Assembly: GCA_946629175.1 (NCBI GenBank)
Contig: CAMOXN010000003.1
Location: 1-35,972, forward strand
DNA: 35,972 nt
Origin: an uncultured Lachnospiraceae bacterium
Lineage (GTDB): Bacteria > Bacillota > Clostridia > Lachnospirales > Lachnospiraceae
Direction of reading: 5' to 3'
In this document: piece by piece, positions 23,618 to 32,334 of the stretch
How positions within the stretch are numbered: the first letter of the stretch is position 1
How the letters are laid out: every line of letters starts with the position of its first letter
Translations under genes and position numbers: made by a program
The notes under the pieces: model-generated
Databases searched by the model: none
Seen by the model: only the letters and a program-made list of their open reading frames with translations
What the model was told of the DNA's origin: nothing

Positions 23618-24661
23618 TTAATAAAAGAAACAGGCATCTCCGAACGAGAAAAATCTGTATTTTTCCTCAATTGCCTTTTTGTAGGCGCCGAGCACATTCT
23701 CCCGCCCGGCGAACGCCGATACCAGCATCACGAGCGTGGATTCGGGGAGATGGAAATTCGTTATGAGAGCATCCATTACCCTGAACCTGTAACCGGGATA
23801 GATAAAGATCGACGTGTCGTCCGCGCCGGCTCTCACGATCCCGTCCTGATCCGCGGCGCTCTCTACCGTCCTGCACGCGGTCGTGCCGACGCAGATCACC
23901 CGGCGCCCTTCCTCGTGCGTCCGGTTGATGAGTCCTGCCGCTTCCTCAGAGACATTATACCATTCCGTATGCATATGGTGCGCAGTGACATCGTCGACCT
24001 TGACGGGCCTGAAAGTCCCAAGGCCCACATGCAGCGTCACGAAGGCTGTCCTGACCCCTTTCATCCGGATCTCTTCAAGAAGGTCCTGTGTAAAGTGGAG
24101 GCCCGCCGTAGGCGCTGCCGCGCTTCCCTCGTATCTGGCATAGACCGTCTGGTATCTGTTCTTATCCTGAAGCTTATGCGTGATATAGGGAGGAAGCGGC
24201 ATTTCTCCCAGCTTGTCCAGGATCTCTTCGAAGATCCCCTCATATTCGAATTCGACAAGGCGGTTCCCCCCGTCGAGTACGTCCAGGATCACAGCCCTCA
24301 GCGAGCCGTCCCCGAAAGAAACGCGCGCGCCGGGCCTGAGCTTTTTACCCGGTCTTACGAGCGTCTCCCATTGTCTGTCGCCAAGCCGCTTTAACAGCAG
24401 GATCTCCACACCGGCTCCGGTCCCTTCCTTGGTCCCAAGGAGCCTCGCGGGGATCACCTTGGTGTCGTTGAGGACGAGCGTATCTCCCGGCTGCAGGTAC
24501 TCGATAATGTCCCTGAATATCCTGTGTTCGATCTCGCCGGTCCGCCTGTCCATGACAAGGAGCCTGGAAGACGTCCTGTCCGCGAGGGGGTCCTGCGCGA
24601 TCAGTTCCTGCGGGAGGTCAAAATAGTAATCTGATGTCTTAAGTCCGGTTATCTGTTCCAT
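23618..24661 (-). CDS. queA: SAM:tRNA ribosyltransferase-isomerase QueA
   Basis: The 347-aa enzyme transfers and isomerises the ribosyl moiety of SAM onto preQ1-modified tRNA, forming epoxyqueuosine. The protein is full length and collinear with the family: [18 protein letters not shown] at the start, [15 protein letters not shown] near 60, PLPPYI near 155, [18 protein letters not shown] near 172, [10 protein letters not shown] near 210 and [19 protein letters not shown] near 300. ATG 24661 is preceded by a weak AAGAG. It follows the M18 peptidase gene by about 110 bp on the same strand. No other queuosine genes are in the window. Confidence 0.96.
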   Translation of the reverse strand: MEQITGLKTSDYYFDLPQELIAQDPLADRTSSRLLVMDRRTGEIEHRIFRDIIEYLQPGDTLVLNDTKVIPARLLGTKEGTGAGVEILLLKRLGDRQWETLVRPGKKLRPGARVSFGDGSLRAVILDVLDGGNRLVEFEYEGIFEEILDKLGEMPLPPYITHKLQDKNRYQTVYARYEGSAAAPTAGLHFTQDLLEEIRMKGVRTAFVTLHVGLGTFRPVKVDDVTAHHMHTEWYNVSEEAAGLINRTHEEGRRVICVGTTACRTVESAADQDGIVRAGADDTSIFIYPGYRFRVMDALITNFHLPESTLVMLVSAFAGRENVLGAYKKAIEEKYRFFSFGDACFFY

Positions 24662-24774
24662 ATGATCTCTTTTACTGTCTTTTCAGACCGTTCATGCCTT
24701 TCCGTTCTCATTTCCCGCTGTTTCCCGCCGCTCATGACTCCGGGATCTCAATGGATCCAGAATGATCATTAAGA

Positions 24775-26211
24775 TCAGGTATTCGTAAAGGAGGCTCCCT
24801 GAAGAAAAGCTTTATAGCCGCGGTATGCCTCGAAAAGGTCTGCCTTGTTCACTGCTTCCCAGGGAGCATGCATGCTCAGTACCGGGACGCCGCAGTCGAC
24901 TACGTTCATCCCGTAGAGCGAGAGGATGTAGGCGATCGTTCCGCCGCCTCCCTGATCGACCCTGCCGACTTCCGCTGTCTGGGAACAGACCGACGCTCTC
25001 TCGAACAGGTCCCTGAGATAAGCGATATATTCCGCGTTCGCGTCATTAGAGCCTGCCTTGCCGCGGCTTCCGGTGAATTTGTGGAAGACCATTCCTTTTC
25101 CGAGGTAAGCCGTGTTCTTCTTTTCAAACGAGGAAGCAAAGGAAGGGTCGAAGGCAGCTCCCACGTCCGCGGACAGCATGCAGCTGTTCGCGAGCGCCCT
25201 GCGAAGCCCCAGTTCGCTGTAGGAACCGCAGAGGTCCATGACTTCCGCCAGCGTGTTCTCGAAGAACCTGGACCGCATTCCGGTCGCGCCGACGCTTCCG
25301 ATCTCCTCTTTGTCGACAAGCAGTGTGCAGCTCGTCCGCTGAAGCCCGTGCGACTCCATCTGCGCCCTGTGGGAAGCATAGGCGCAGACCCGGTCGTCCT
25401 GTCCGTACCCCAGGATCATGCTCCTGTCGAACCCCGCGTCCCTGGGCCTGCCTGCCGGTACGATCTCAAGCTCCGCGGATTCGAAATCGGCTTCCGTGAT
25501 CCCGTACATATCCTCAAGGATCTTCAGGACGGATCTCATGACCGCGTCCTTGCCGTTGTCCTTCTCTTTGCTGTCCCTGCCCGCCTCTGTGCCGGCATCG
25601 AAGACGATCGGCCTGTTGCCGATGACCACATCGAGCGCTTCTCCTTCAATGACCGTTGAGCCCGGTCTCTTGAGCTGGTCCGCCGACAGGTGGACCAGAA
25701 GATCGGAGACAAAGAAAACAGGGTCGTCCTCATCTTCCCCGATGTTCACGATCACTGTCTCGCCGCTCTTTTTGACAATTACGCCGTGGATCGCGAGAGG
25801 CAGCGCGACATACTGGTATTTTTTGATCCCGCCGTAATAATGCGTATCCAGGTACGCGATCCCGCTGTCCTCGTACACAGGGTTCTGTTTGACGTCGAGG
25901 CGCGGGGAGTCGATATGCGCGCCCAGAATGTTCAGGCCGCTCTCAATAGGCTCGCTCCCGATCTCAAAGAGAGCTACGGATTTATTCATCCAGACGCTGT
26001 AGACCCGGCCGCCCGCGGCAAGAGTCTTCCGCTCTCTGCGCGCCTCAGACAGTTCAATGTATCCGTTCTCTTCCGCCTCGTTGACGATCCTGTCGACGCA
26101 CTCCCGTTCCGTCTTGCAGTTCCCGAGAAAATCCTTGTAATCATCCGCGAAATCCATGCAGGATCCGCGCATGCTCAGGTCATATGTGTTCCACGCGTTC
26201 GTTCTCTCCAT
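24775..26211 (-). CDS. M18 family aminopeptidase (aspartyl aminopeptidase-like)
   Basis: The 478-aa metallopeptidase of family M18 removes N-terminal, often acidic, residues from peptides in the cytosol. The zinc-site motif GAHIDSPRLDVKQNP is near 97, VDKEEIGSVGATG near 300 has the catalytic Glu-Glu pair, SADVGAAFDPSF near 350 supplies another ligand, and VPVLSMHAPWEAVNKAD near 440 supplies the last His. Length fits the longer bacterial M18 form. The ATG lies without a clear Shine-Dalgarno sequence (AAAGG is about 14 bases away). The 6S RNA candidate lies immediately upstream on the same strand. Confidence 0.93.
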   Translation of the reverse strand: MERTNAWNTYDLSMRGSCMDFADDYKDFLGNCKTERECVDRIVNEAEENGYIELSEARRERKTLAAGGRVYSVWMNKSVALFEIGSEPIESGLNILGAHIDSPRLDVKQNPVYEDSGIAYLDTHYYGGIKKYQYVALPLAIHGVIVKKSGETVIVNIGEDEDDPVFFVSDLLVHLSADQLKRPGSTVIEGEALDVVIGNRPIVFDAGTEAGRDSKEKDNGKDAVMRSVLKILEDMYGITEADFESAELEIVPAGRPRDAGFDRSMILGYGQDDRVCAYASHRAQMESHGLQRTSCTLLVDKEEIGSVGATGMRSRFFENTLAEVMDLCGSYSELGLRRALANSCMLSADVGAAFDPSFASSFEKKNTAYLGKGMVFHKFTGSRGKAGSNDANAEYIAYLRDLFERASVCSQTAEVGRVDQGGGGTIAYILSLYGMNVVDCGVPVLSMHAPWEAVNKADLFEAYRGYKAFLQGASFTNT

Positions 26212-26256
26212 AAACTAAGAATCAACCTTTCCACCCGTCTGAAATGGGCATAAGAA

Positions 26257-26444
26257 TGCCTGAAACGTCGCCTTCCGTATTTTGACTCCTAGCACATGGC
26301 CAGGTGGGTGTCCGCAGCTCAGACCTTTGCCTTCCACTGGCAGCGCGGGTGCGCCGGAGGCATGACAGCCGTAAGAGCAATATAAGATTCCCGTTTAAAG
26401 TAATTGTAGGTTCAAAATAACGGAAAATTTGGACCTTTCAGGCA
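26257..26444 (-). ncRNA. ssrS: 6S RNA candidate
   Basis: About 188 nt that fold into a long rod. The predicted first nine bases, TGCCTGAAA, pair exactly with the last nine, TTTCAGGCA. Inside, TCCGTTATTTTGA pairs with TCAAAATACGGA with one bulged T, then CCTA with TAGG, leaving a large central bubble and a GC-rich apical hairpin (CGGCGC-ACCC-GCGCTG). Closing stem, bubble and apical hairpin are the layout of 6S RNA, and CTGCGGACACCCACCT resembles the 3' bubble side of the E. coli RNA. 6S RNA binds housekeeping RNA polymerase as an open-promoter mimic. Its promoter places the start within a base or two of the closing stem. No T-run terminator follows. A leader of the M18 gene is the alternative. 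Confidence 0.75.
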
Positions 26445-26449
26445 CTTTT

Positions 26450-26478
26450 ATTATATCATATTATTTCGATCCGCACAA
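26450..26478 (-). promoter_or_regulatory. Promoter of the 6S RNA candidate, TTGTGC-17-TATAAT
   Basis: On the minus strand TATAAT (26450-26455) and TTGTGC (26473-26478) are 17 bp apart, directly after the stop codon of the aminopeptidase P-like gene. The predicted start (about 26443) coincides with the first base of the RNA closing stem. Confidence 0.75.
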
Positions 26479-26482
26479 CTTA

Positions 26483-28318
26483 TCAAAGCGGCATCGTCTG
26501 TTCCCGCAGCCAGTTCCGTCCTTCCTCATCAAGGAGCGGCGCGATCTCCGCGAACACCCTCATGTGGTACTCATTAAGGAGTTCTTTCGTCTCCGGCGTC
26601 AGATATCTGACGTCGATCAGTTTCCTGTCGAACGGCACGAGCGTGAGCGGTTCAAAAGAGAGAAAGCGCCCCCATTCATTCTCCTTGCGCAGTACAACTT
26701 CGAGGATCGTCTCGATCCGGATCCCGTACTCCCCCTCGAGGTAGACGCCGGGTTCGTCGGAGACGATCATGCCCGGCTCGAGCGGTTCATCCTTCCTTCC
26801 GGGAAATACTTTCCAGCGGATGGACGGCGGGGACTCGTGTACATTCAGGAAAAAGCCGATCCCGTGTCCTGTCCCGCACTTATAATCCAGGCATTCCTTC
26901 CACAGGGGCTCCCTTGCCAGTATATCCAGATTCATGCCGGTACAGCCGTCCATGAATACCGCGCCCATCAGCTGAAGATTGGAGACAGCCGTGAGCGTAT
27001 AGTGCTTTTTCATCTGATCCGTAACAGGGCCGAGAGCGATCGTTCTCGTCACATCCGTTGTCCCTGTCAGATACTGTCCGCCGGAATCCACGAGCAGCAT
27101 GCCTTCGGGCCGCAGTTCCGCGTCAGAGACGCCGGGCACCGCTTCGTAGTGCATCATAGCGGCGTTCGGACCGTAGGCGGAGATCGTCGCGAATGACAGT
27201 TCCACGTAACCGGGCAGCTCACTGCGAAGGTGATCCAGGTAAGCAGCGGCCGAAGACTCGGTCAGGGGCTCCCTGTCTTTTGACCCTGAAGCGGTCTCCT
27301 CCGTGACCCACTTGATAAAGCGGCAGAGCGCTGCGCTGTCACGCTTATAGCATCCGCGGAGATTGGCCAATTCCGTCGCGTTCTTGACACTCTTGAGCTT
27401 TTCCAGGGGGCTTTGCGCGCTGATCAGCCTGTATCCTCCCTTCGTCTTAAGGACGGCCCGCGATGCCGCCTGACAGACCCCGTAGCTCAGGGAATCCGGA
27501 GAATACAGGACATTTCCCTTATAGTCATAGACCGAGAGAAAACTCTCGAAATCTTCGTAAGGCAGGAGCGATATCCTGTGAAGGGCAGCATACGCGCGGA
27601 GCTCTCCCGTGATCTCCCCTTCCTGAATGAACAGGTAAACGTTGCGCTCGTCGACCAGAATGTGGCAAAGAGCGACAGGATTGCATTCCACATCGGATCC
27701 GCGTAGGTTCAGGAGCCACATGATCGCGTCGAGCCTGCTGTCGATATAGACCGAAGCGCCTTTATCCCGCACCTCTTCCCTGAGTCGTTCGAGCTTGGAT
27801 CCGATCTCTTCGCCCACGCAGTCGTCGTCAAGGATCATGACCGGATTGCATGGGAGCGGAGGCCTGCCGGACCAGATGCCGTCCGCGAGGTCAAGGTCCG
27901 TTTTCAAGCAAGCTCCTCGTTCCTTCATCAGTTCCTCGAGCGCCATGCCTTCCGCGCAGGGAACACATCTTCCGTCGAACCCTATGACCGAGCCCTCTTT
28001 CATATTCTGCCCGAGGTACTCCCGGACCGAAGGGACGCCGGTCTCTCCCATCTTCATCAGTGCGATCCCGGATCCCTCAAGCTCCGCCGCGGCCTGAATA
28101 TAATACCTGCCGTCCGTCCACAAAAAAGCTTCTTCCCCGGTGACGAGCAGCGTGCCCGCCGATCCGGTAAAACCGCTGAAGAATTCCCTTGTGTGAAAAT
28201 GTCCTGCAGCGTATTCCGAATTGTGGAAGTCCCCTGTCGGGATCAGGTACGCGTCGATGCCGTTCCGCCTCATGGCGTTGCGGAGCTGCTCTATTCTGCT
28301 TCTGTGTATTTCCGCCAT
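26483..28318 (-). CDS. Aminopeptidase P family (M24B) Xaa-Pro peptidase
   Basis: The 611-aa protein is the long, three-domain form of aminopeptidase P: two creatinase-like N-terminal domains (about 1-310) and a pita-bread M24 catalytic domain (about 320-550). Metal ligands are visible in LLVDSGGQYLTGTTDVTRT (two Asp), GTGHGIGFFLNVHESP (His), SDEPGVYLEGEYGIRIE and the following Glu-containing segments. It cleaves N-terminal residues preceding proline, in the cytosol. ATG 28318 has GGAGG four bases upstream. It lies 48 bp after thrC with no terminator between and is probably cotranscribed. Confidence 0.94.
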   Translation of the reverse strand: MAEIHRSRIEQLRNAMRRNGIDAYLIPTGDFHNSEYAAGHFHTREFFSGFTGSAGTLLVTGEEAFLWTDGRYYIQAAAELEGSGIALMKMGETGVPSVREYLGQNMKEGSVIGFDGRCVPCAEGMALEELMKERGACLKTDLDLADGIWSGRPPLPCNPVMILDDDCVGEEIGSKLERLREEVRDKGASVYIDSRLDAIMWLLNLRGSDVECNPVALCHILVDERNVYLFIQEGEITGELRAYAALHRISLLPYEDFESFLSVYDYKGNVLYSPDSLSYGVCQAASRAVLKTKGGYRLISAQSPLEKLKSVKNATELANLRGCYKRDSAALCRFIKWVTEETASGSKDREPLTESSAAAYLDHLRSELPGYVELSFATISAYGPNAAMMHYEAVPGVSDAELRPEGMLLVDSGGQYLTGTTDVTRTIALGPVTDQMKKHYTLTAVSNLQLMGAVFMDGCTGMNLDILAREPLWKECLDYKCGTGHGIGFFLNVHESPPSIRWKVFPGRKDEPLEPGMIVSDEPGVYLEGEYGIRIETILEVVLRKENEWGRFLSFEPLTLVPFDRKLIDVRYLTPETKELLNEYHMRVFAEIAPLLDEEGRNWLREQTMPL

Positions 28319-28366
28319 CTCTCCTCCGCGCCAAAGCGCTCTGTGTTCAACCTACCGGTCACGGGA

Positions 28367-29851
28367 TCATAAGCCCAGGAACCGGCGCACTTCTTTCTCC
28401 ATATCTTCCCTGTCACAAACGATGTCATGAAGGACCGGCGCGTCCCTGAGGTCACTGACAGCTTTCGGTACCGGGACACCGGCCAGTTCGCTGAGCCTGT
28501 CAGCGAGTTCCAGATCCGGCAGATCCGTCTTCTGTCCGAGCGCTTTCATCACCGACCCCTCGAATTTGAAGGGACTCGCCGTAGAATCGATCACGGCAGG
28601 TGTGGTATCTCCGCTCGAAGCGCGGTATCTCCTGTATACGCTGCTCGCAACTGCAGTGTGGGGATCGATCACATAGCTGTATTCGTCGTAAAGCGTACGG
28701 ATCTCTTCCGCCGTCTGTTCTTCCGTCGCGTAACCTCCCACGAAGTCAGAGAGTCCTTCGCGCATCTTATCCGTTATGGTATATTTCCCGCTTTCGGAAA
28801 GCTCCTTCATAAAAGAAGCGCAGAGATCAGACGAGTCTCCGCAGATATGGTAGATCAGTCTCTCCAGGTTACTGGAGATCAGGATGTCCATGGAAGGAGA
28901 ACTCGTGAGTATGAATTCACGGTTCCTGTCATATTCGCCCGTCTCAAAGAAATCGAACAGCACCTTGTTGGAATTGGACGCGCAGATGAGCTTTCCGACC
29001 GGCAGCCCCATTCTCTTGGCATAGTACGCGGCGAGTATATTGCCGAAGTTCCCTGTGGGAACGACGAAATTCACCGGATCGCCTTTTTTGATGGTGCCGT
29101 CCGCAAGGAGTCTCGTATATGCGTAGACATAGTAGACGATCTGCGGTGTCAGCCGGCCGATATTGATGGAGTTGGCGGATGAGAACTGCATCCCGTTCCT
29201 CTCCATCTCCCCGACGAGCGCCTTGTCCGTGAACAGCTTCTTGACGCTGGTCTGGGCGTCGTCGAAGTTTCCGTTTATTCCAATGACTCTGGTGTTGGCG
29301 CCGGCCGTCGTCACCATCTGCCTCTCCTGAATGGGAGATACACCGTGCTTGGGATAAAAGACCATGATCTTCGTGCCCTCGACGCCTGCAAAGCCCGCGA
29401 GTGCCGCTTTGCCCGTATCACCGCTCGTTGCGGTCAGGATCACGATCTCGTTCCCCGAACCGTTCTTCCGTGCCGCAGTCGTCATCAGATAGGGCAAAAT
29501 AGAGAGCGCCATGTCCTTGAACGCGATCGTGGGACCGTGGAACAGCTCGAGATACCACGCGTCGCCGGCCTTTTTCAGGGGAACGATCAGGTCGTCGTCG
29601 AATTTACTGTCGTAAGCGCCGCGGATGCATGCCTTGAGCTCTTCTTCCGTATAATCGGTAAGAAGAAGGCGCATGACTTCGTAAGCCACTCCCCGGTAAT
29701 CCATCGCCGCGAGTTCCGAGAGGTCGGTATCAAGCGCGGGGACCGCAGTGGGAACATAGAGTCCGCCGTCCTGCGGAAAACCTCTCAGGATCGCCTGCGA
29801 GGCTGTAACAGGTTCGCTGTCTGACCTTGTGCTCTTATACATGATCTCCAT
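28367..29851 (-). CDS. thrC: Threonine synthase
   Basis: The 494-aa PLP enzyme converts O-phosphohomoserine to threonine. MYKSTRS near the start, FPQDGGLYVP near 28, HGPTIAFKDMALSILPYL near 105 (Lys that binds PLP), TATSGDTGKAALAGF near 140 and VPTGNFGNILAAYYAKRMGLP near 265 are family motifs of the longer, yeast/E. coli-like class. ATG 29851 has AAGGAAG seven bases upstream; the ORF-track start at 29920 adds unrelated residues. A promoter with a palindromic spacer lies upstream. Confidence 0.95.
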   Translation of the reverse strand: MEIMYKSTRSDSEPVTASQAILRGFPQDGGLYVPTAVPALDTDLSELAAMDYRGVAYEVMRLLLTDYTEEELKACIRGAYDSKFDDDLIVPLKKAGDAWYLELFHGPTIAFKDMALSILPYLMTTAARKNGSGNEIVILTATSGDTGKAALAGFAGVEGTKIMVFYPKHGVSPIQERQMVTTAGANTRVIGINGNFDDAQTSVKKLFTDKALVGEMERNGMQFSSANSINIGRLTPQIVYYVYAYTRLLADGTIKKGDPVNFVVPTGNFGNILAAYYAKRMGLPVGKLICASNSNKVLFDFFETGEYDRNREFILTSSPSMDILISSNLERLIYHICGDSSDLCASFMKELSESGKYTITDKMREGLSDFVGGYATEEQTAEEIRTLYDEYSYVIDPHTAVASSVYRRYRASSGDTTPAVIDSTASPFKFEGSVMKALGQKTDLPDLELADRLSELAGVPVPKAVSDLRDAPVLHDIVCDREDMEKEVRRFLGL

Positions 29852-29891
29852 GGGAATACTTCCTTTCTGTGAGTGATGATCTATGGGTGAT

Positions 29892-29920
29892 AGTGTATCA
29901 CAAACGTTTGGGAATAGCAA
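29892..29920 (-). promoter_or_regulatory. thrC promoter, TTGCTA-17-TACACT, with palindromic spacer
   Basis: On the minus strand TTGCTA (29915-29920) and TACACT (29892-29897), with a TG extended -10, are 17 bp apart. The spacer contains the perfect 10-bp palindrome CAAACGTTTG (29901-29910), a plausible repressor site. Confidence 0.6.
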
Positions 29921-30013
29921 AACGTAATCCGAAATGATACTATATACTTGATCCTGGATTTTTCTCAGAATTTGATCATCAGAAATGTTGTCACTTTACC
30001 GCGAGAGGTCAGC

Positions 30014-31114
30014 ATGCGTATCGTCACCAAACGAATCAACTTTTCCCCGAGGGAAGAACTCCTCACAGCGATAGCGCCTTTATCCGATTTTCTGTTCCTG
30101 GATATCGAGACTACCGGGCTCAGCGCCGAACAGAACGCTATCTATCTGATCGGCTGCGTTTACTGCCAGTCAGACGGCTGGGATCTGATCCAGTGGATGG
30201 ACACTTCCGGAAAGGAAGAAAAAGAGATACTCTCCTCTTTTCTCCTGTTCGCGTCGGGGTACAGATATCTTGTACATTACAACGGGGAAAGGTTCGACCT
30301 TCCTTTCCTCAAAAAGCGCCTGCAGGCGCATTCCCTGCAGGACCTGACCGAACAGGTCCGTTCTCTCGATCTCTACAAAGCCGTCGTACCTTACAGAAAG
30401 CTTCTTGGCCTTCCCGATTACAAACAGCAGACGCTGGAAGCCCTGCTCGATACAGGGCGGACCGAAGCAGAGAGCGGAGGGGACCTCGTCCGGGTGTACC
30501 GGAAGTATATCGCGGATCCCGAACCGGAACTCCTGGAAAGACTTCTTTCCCACAACGAAGCGGATGTGACCGGTCTTTTGTCTCTCCTCCCGCTCCTCGT
30601 CTACAGCGACCTTGATCAGGCGGAGTTCAAAGTGCGCCGGGCACAGGCCAACTACTATACGGACTACGACGGAGCGCGCAGAGAAGAACTGTTCATCTTT
30701 TTCAGCCTGAAAAGGCCGATACCCGCGCCGGTCTACGCGTCGGCGGACCACTGCTTCGTCAAGATCGAGAATGACAGCGGCGTCCTTAAGATCCCGCTGT
30801 ATACGGAAGTCATGAAGTATTTCTACGCGAACTACAAGGACTACTACTATCTGCCCGAAGAAGATATGGCCGTGCACAAATATCTCTCCTCCTACGTAGA
30901 GAAAAAGCGACGCGTCCAGGCGAAGCCCGAGACCTGCTACACCAGAAAGAGCGCTTCTTTCCTTCCGCAGTGGGATCTCTACCGCACTCCCTTCTTTAAA
31001 AGGGAATATGGAGATAAGGAACTCTTCTTTGAGTTCACGGACGAATGCAAGAGGGACCGCGGGTTCCTCGCGGAATATGCGGCTTACGTCCTCATGCATA
31101 TTAAGCAGGCATAA
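30014..31114 (+). CDS. DEDD 3'-5' exonuclease-like protein (YprB-like RNase H fold)
   Basis: A 366-aa protein with an RNase H-like exonuclease domain at about 25-195. Exo I is FLDIETTGL (Asp-x-Glu), Exo II is HYNGERFDLPFL, and Exo III is SHNEADVTGL, giving a DEDDh-type set. The C-terminal half (about 200-366) has no motif I recognise. YprB-like proteins are conserved in Bacillota, and their substrate is not known to me. ATG 30014 has AGAGG five bases upstream; the ORF-track start at 29948 is not supported. It stands alone on the plus strand between divergent thrC and convergent rpsA. Confidence 0.85.
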   Translation: MRIVTKRINFSPREELLTAIAPLSDFLFLDIETTGLSAEQNAIYLIGCVYCQSDGWDLIQWMDTSGKEEKEILSSFLLFASGYRYLVHYNGERFDLPFLKKRLQAHSLQDLTEQVRSLDLYKAVVPYRKLLGLPDYKQQTLEALLDTGRTEAESGGDLVRVYRKYIADPEPELLERLLSHNEADVTGLLSLLPLLVYSDLDQAEFKVRRAQANYYTDYDGARREELFIFFSLKRPIPAPVYASADHCFVKIENDSGVLKIPLYTEVMKYFYANYKDYYYLPEEDMAVHKYLSSYVEKKRRVQAKPETCYTRKSASFLPQWDLYRTPFFKREYGDKELFFEFTDECKRDRGFLAEYAAYVLMHIKQA

Positions 31115-31155
31115 AAAAAGGCTGCCGCACCGGAGATCATTCCGGTGCGGCAGCC
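31113..31155 (-). terminator. Terminator of ispH-rpsA
   Basis: GGCTGCCGCACCGGA-(6 nt)-TCCGGTGCGGCAGCC is a perfect 15-bp stem. On the minus strand it is followed by seven T residues, ending the rpsA transcript. On the plus strand it follows the exonuclease stop codon directly, with a weaker CTTTAAT after it, so it may act in both directions. Confidence 0.9.
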
Positions 31156-31176
31156 GCTTTAATAGTCTTATTCAGA

Positions 31177-32334
31177 TCATTCTTCGTCGTCAGCGTGTGA
31201 AGCGATGTAAGCGTCAACATCAACGGAAGCGACGTCCGCGTCTTCACGAGCGCGCTCAGCTGCGCGTCTCGCTCTCTCTTCCTCGATCAGAAGCTGCTTG
31301 ACACTGAGGCTGATCTTGTTGCTGTCCTCGTTGAAATCAACGATCTTCGCGGTGACTTCCTGACCGACCTTGAGTACATCAGAGGGCTTCTCGATGTGCT
31401 CTCTCGCGATCTGGGAGACATGAAGCAGTGCATCGATGCCGGGCTCGAGCTCTACGAATGCGCCGAAATCGGTCATTCTGGCTACGTTTCCGGTCACGAC
31501 AGTACCTACCGCGTACTTCTCGGAAGCGCCTGCCCAAGGGTTCTCATCGGGGAACTTCAGGGACAGAGCGATCTTGGTGCCCTGGATATCCTTGATCAGA
31601 ACGCGGAGCGGCTGGCCTACCTTGAAGACCTTCTTGGGATTCTCAACGCGGCCCCAGCTCATCTCAGAAATGTGCAGCAGTCCGTCTGCGCCGCCCAGAT
31701 CTACAAATGCGCCGAAATCGGTAATATTCTTGACTGTGCCCTCAACCACGTCGCCGGGAGCGATTGTGGAGAACAGTTTCTCCTGCATCTCTTTGCGCTT
31801 AGCTACCAGCAGGACCTTGCGGTTGCCGATATATCTGCGCCTGTTCGGATTGTACTCGGTGATAAGGAACTCGATTTCCTGTCCGAGATACTTGTTCAGA
31901 TCCTTCTCGTAAGTATCAGATACCAGGCTCGCAGGGATGAAGACTCTGACTTCATCTACTACTACACTGAGTCCGCCGGAAAGGACCTGTGTTACCTTCG
32001 CTGTAAGTACTTCCTTGTTGTTGTAAGCTTCTTCGATGCGTTTGTTGCCGCGGTCAGCCGCCAGTCTCTTGTAGGAAAGAAGGACCTGGCCGTCGCCGTC
32101 ATTAACCTTGATAACCTTGACTTCAAGCTTGTCGCCAACATGAAGCACTTCTGTGAGATCCACAGATGAATCATTCGTGTACTCGTTACGTGTAAGAACG
32201 CCGTCGGACTTGTAGCCGATGTTTAAAATGGCTTCGCCCGGCTTTACGTCGATGACTGAACCTTCAACTGCCTCCCCCGTATGAATTGTCTTAAAAGACT
32301 CGTTAAGCATTTGTTCAAAAGTCTGCTCTGACAT
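31177..32334 (-). CDS. rpsA: S1-domain protein, 30S ribosomal protein S1-like
   Basis: The 385-aa protein has four S1 RNA-binding domains: about 17-85 (GSVIDVKPGEAILNIGYKSDG), 100-170 (more divergent), 188-258 (GTVKNITDFGAFVDLGGADG) and 273-345 (GNVARMTDFGAFVELEPGID). A short charged tail ending DDEE follows. This four-domain form is typical of Bacillota and shorter than the six-domain E. coli S1. ATG 32334 has GAGGAGG about nine bases upstream and lies inside the end of ispH (20-bp overlap), so the two are coupled. In some Clostridia these two proteins are fused. Confidence 0.93.
   Translation of the reverse strand: MSEQTFEQMLNESFKTIHTGEAVEGSVIDVKPGEAILNIGYKSDGVLTRNEYTNDSSVDLTEVLHVGDKLEVKVIKVNDGDGQVLLSYKRLAADRGNKRIEEAYNNKEVLTAKVTQVLSGGLSVVVDEVRVFIPASLVSDTYEKDLNKYLGQEIEFLITEYNPNRRRYIGNRKVLLVAKRKEMQEKLFSTIAPGDVVEGTVKNITDFGAFVDLGGADGLLHISEMSWGRVENPKKVFKVGQPLRVLIKDIQGTKIALSLKFPDENPWAGASEKYAVGTVVTGNVARMTDFGAFVELEPGIDALLHVSQIAREHIEKPSDVLKVGQEVTAKIVDFNEDSNKISLSVKQLLIEEERARRAAERAREDADVASVDVDAYIASHADDEE

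Noticed and set aside
26257-26444. Cobalamin riboswitch upstream of the M18 gene
   Set aside because: GCCAGTGGAAGGC looked similar to part of the B12 element, but the GGUG and GCCACUG-type core segments are not in order, and the rod-like fold with its own promoter fits 6S RNA better.
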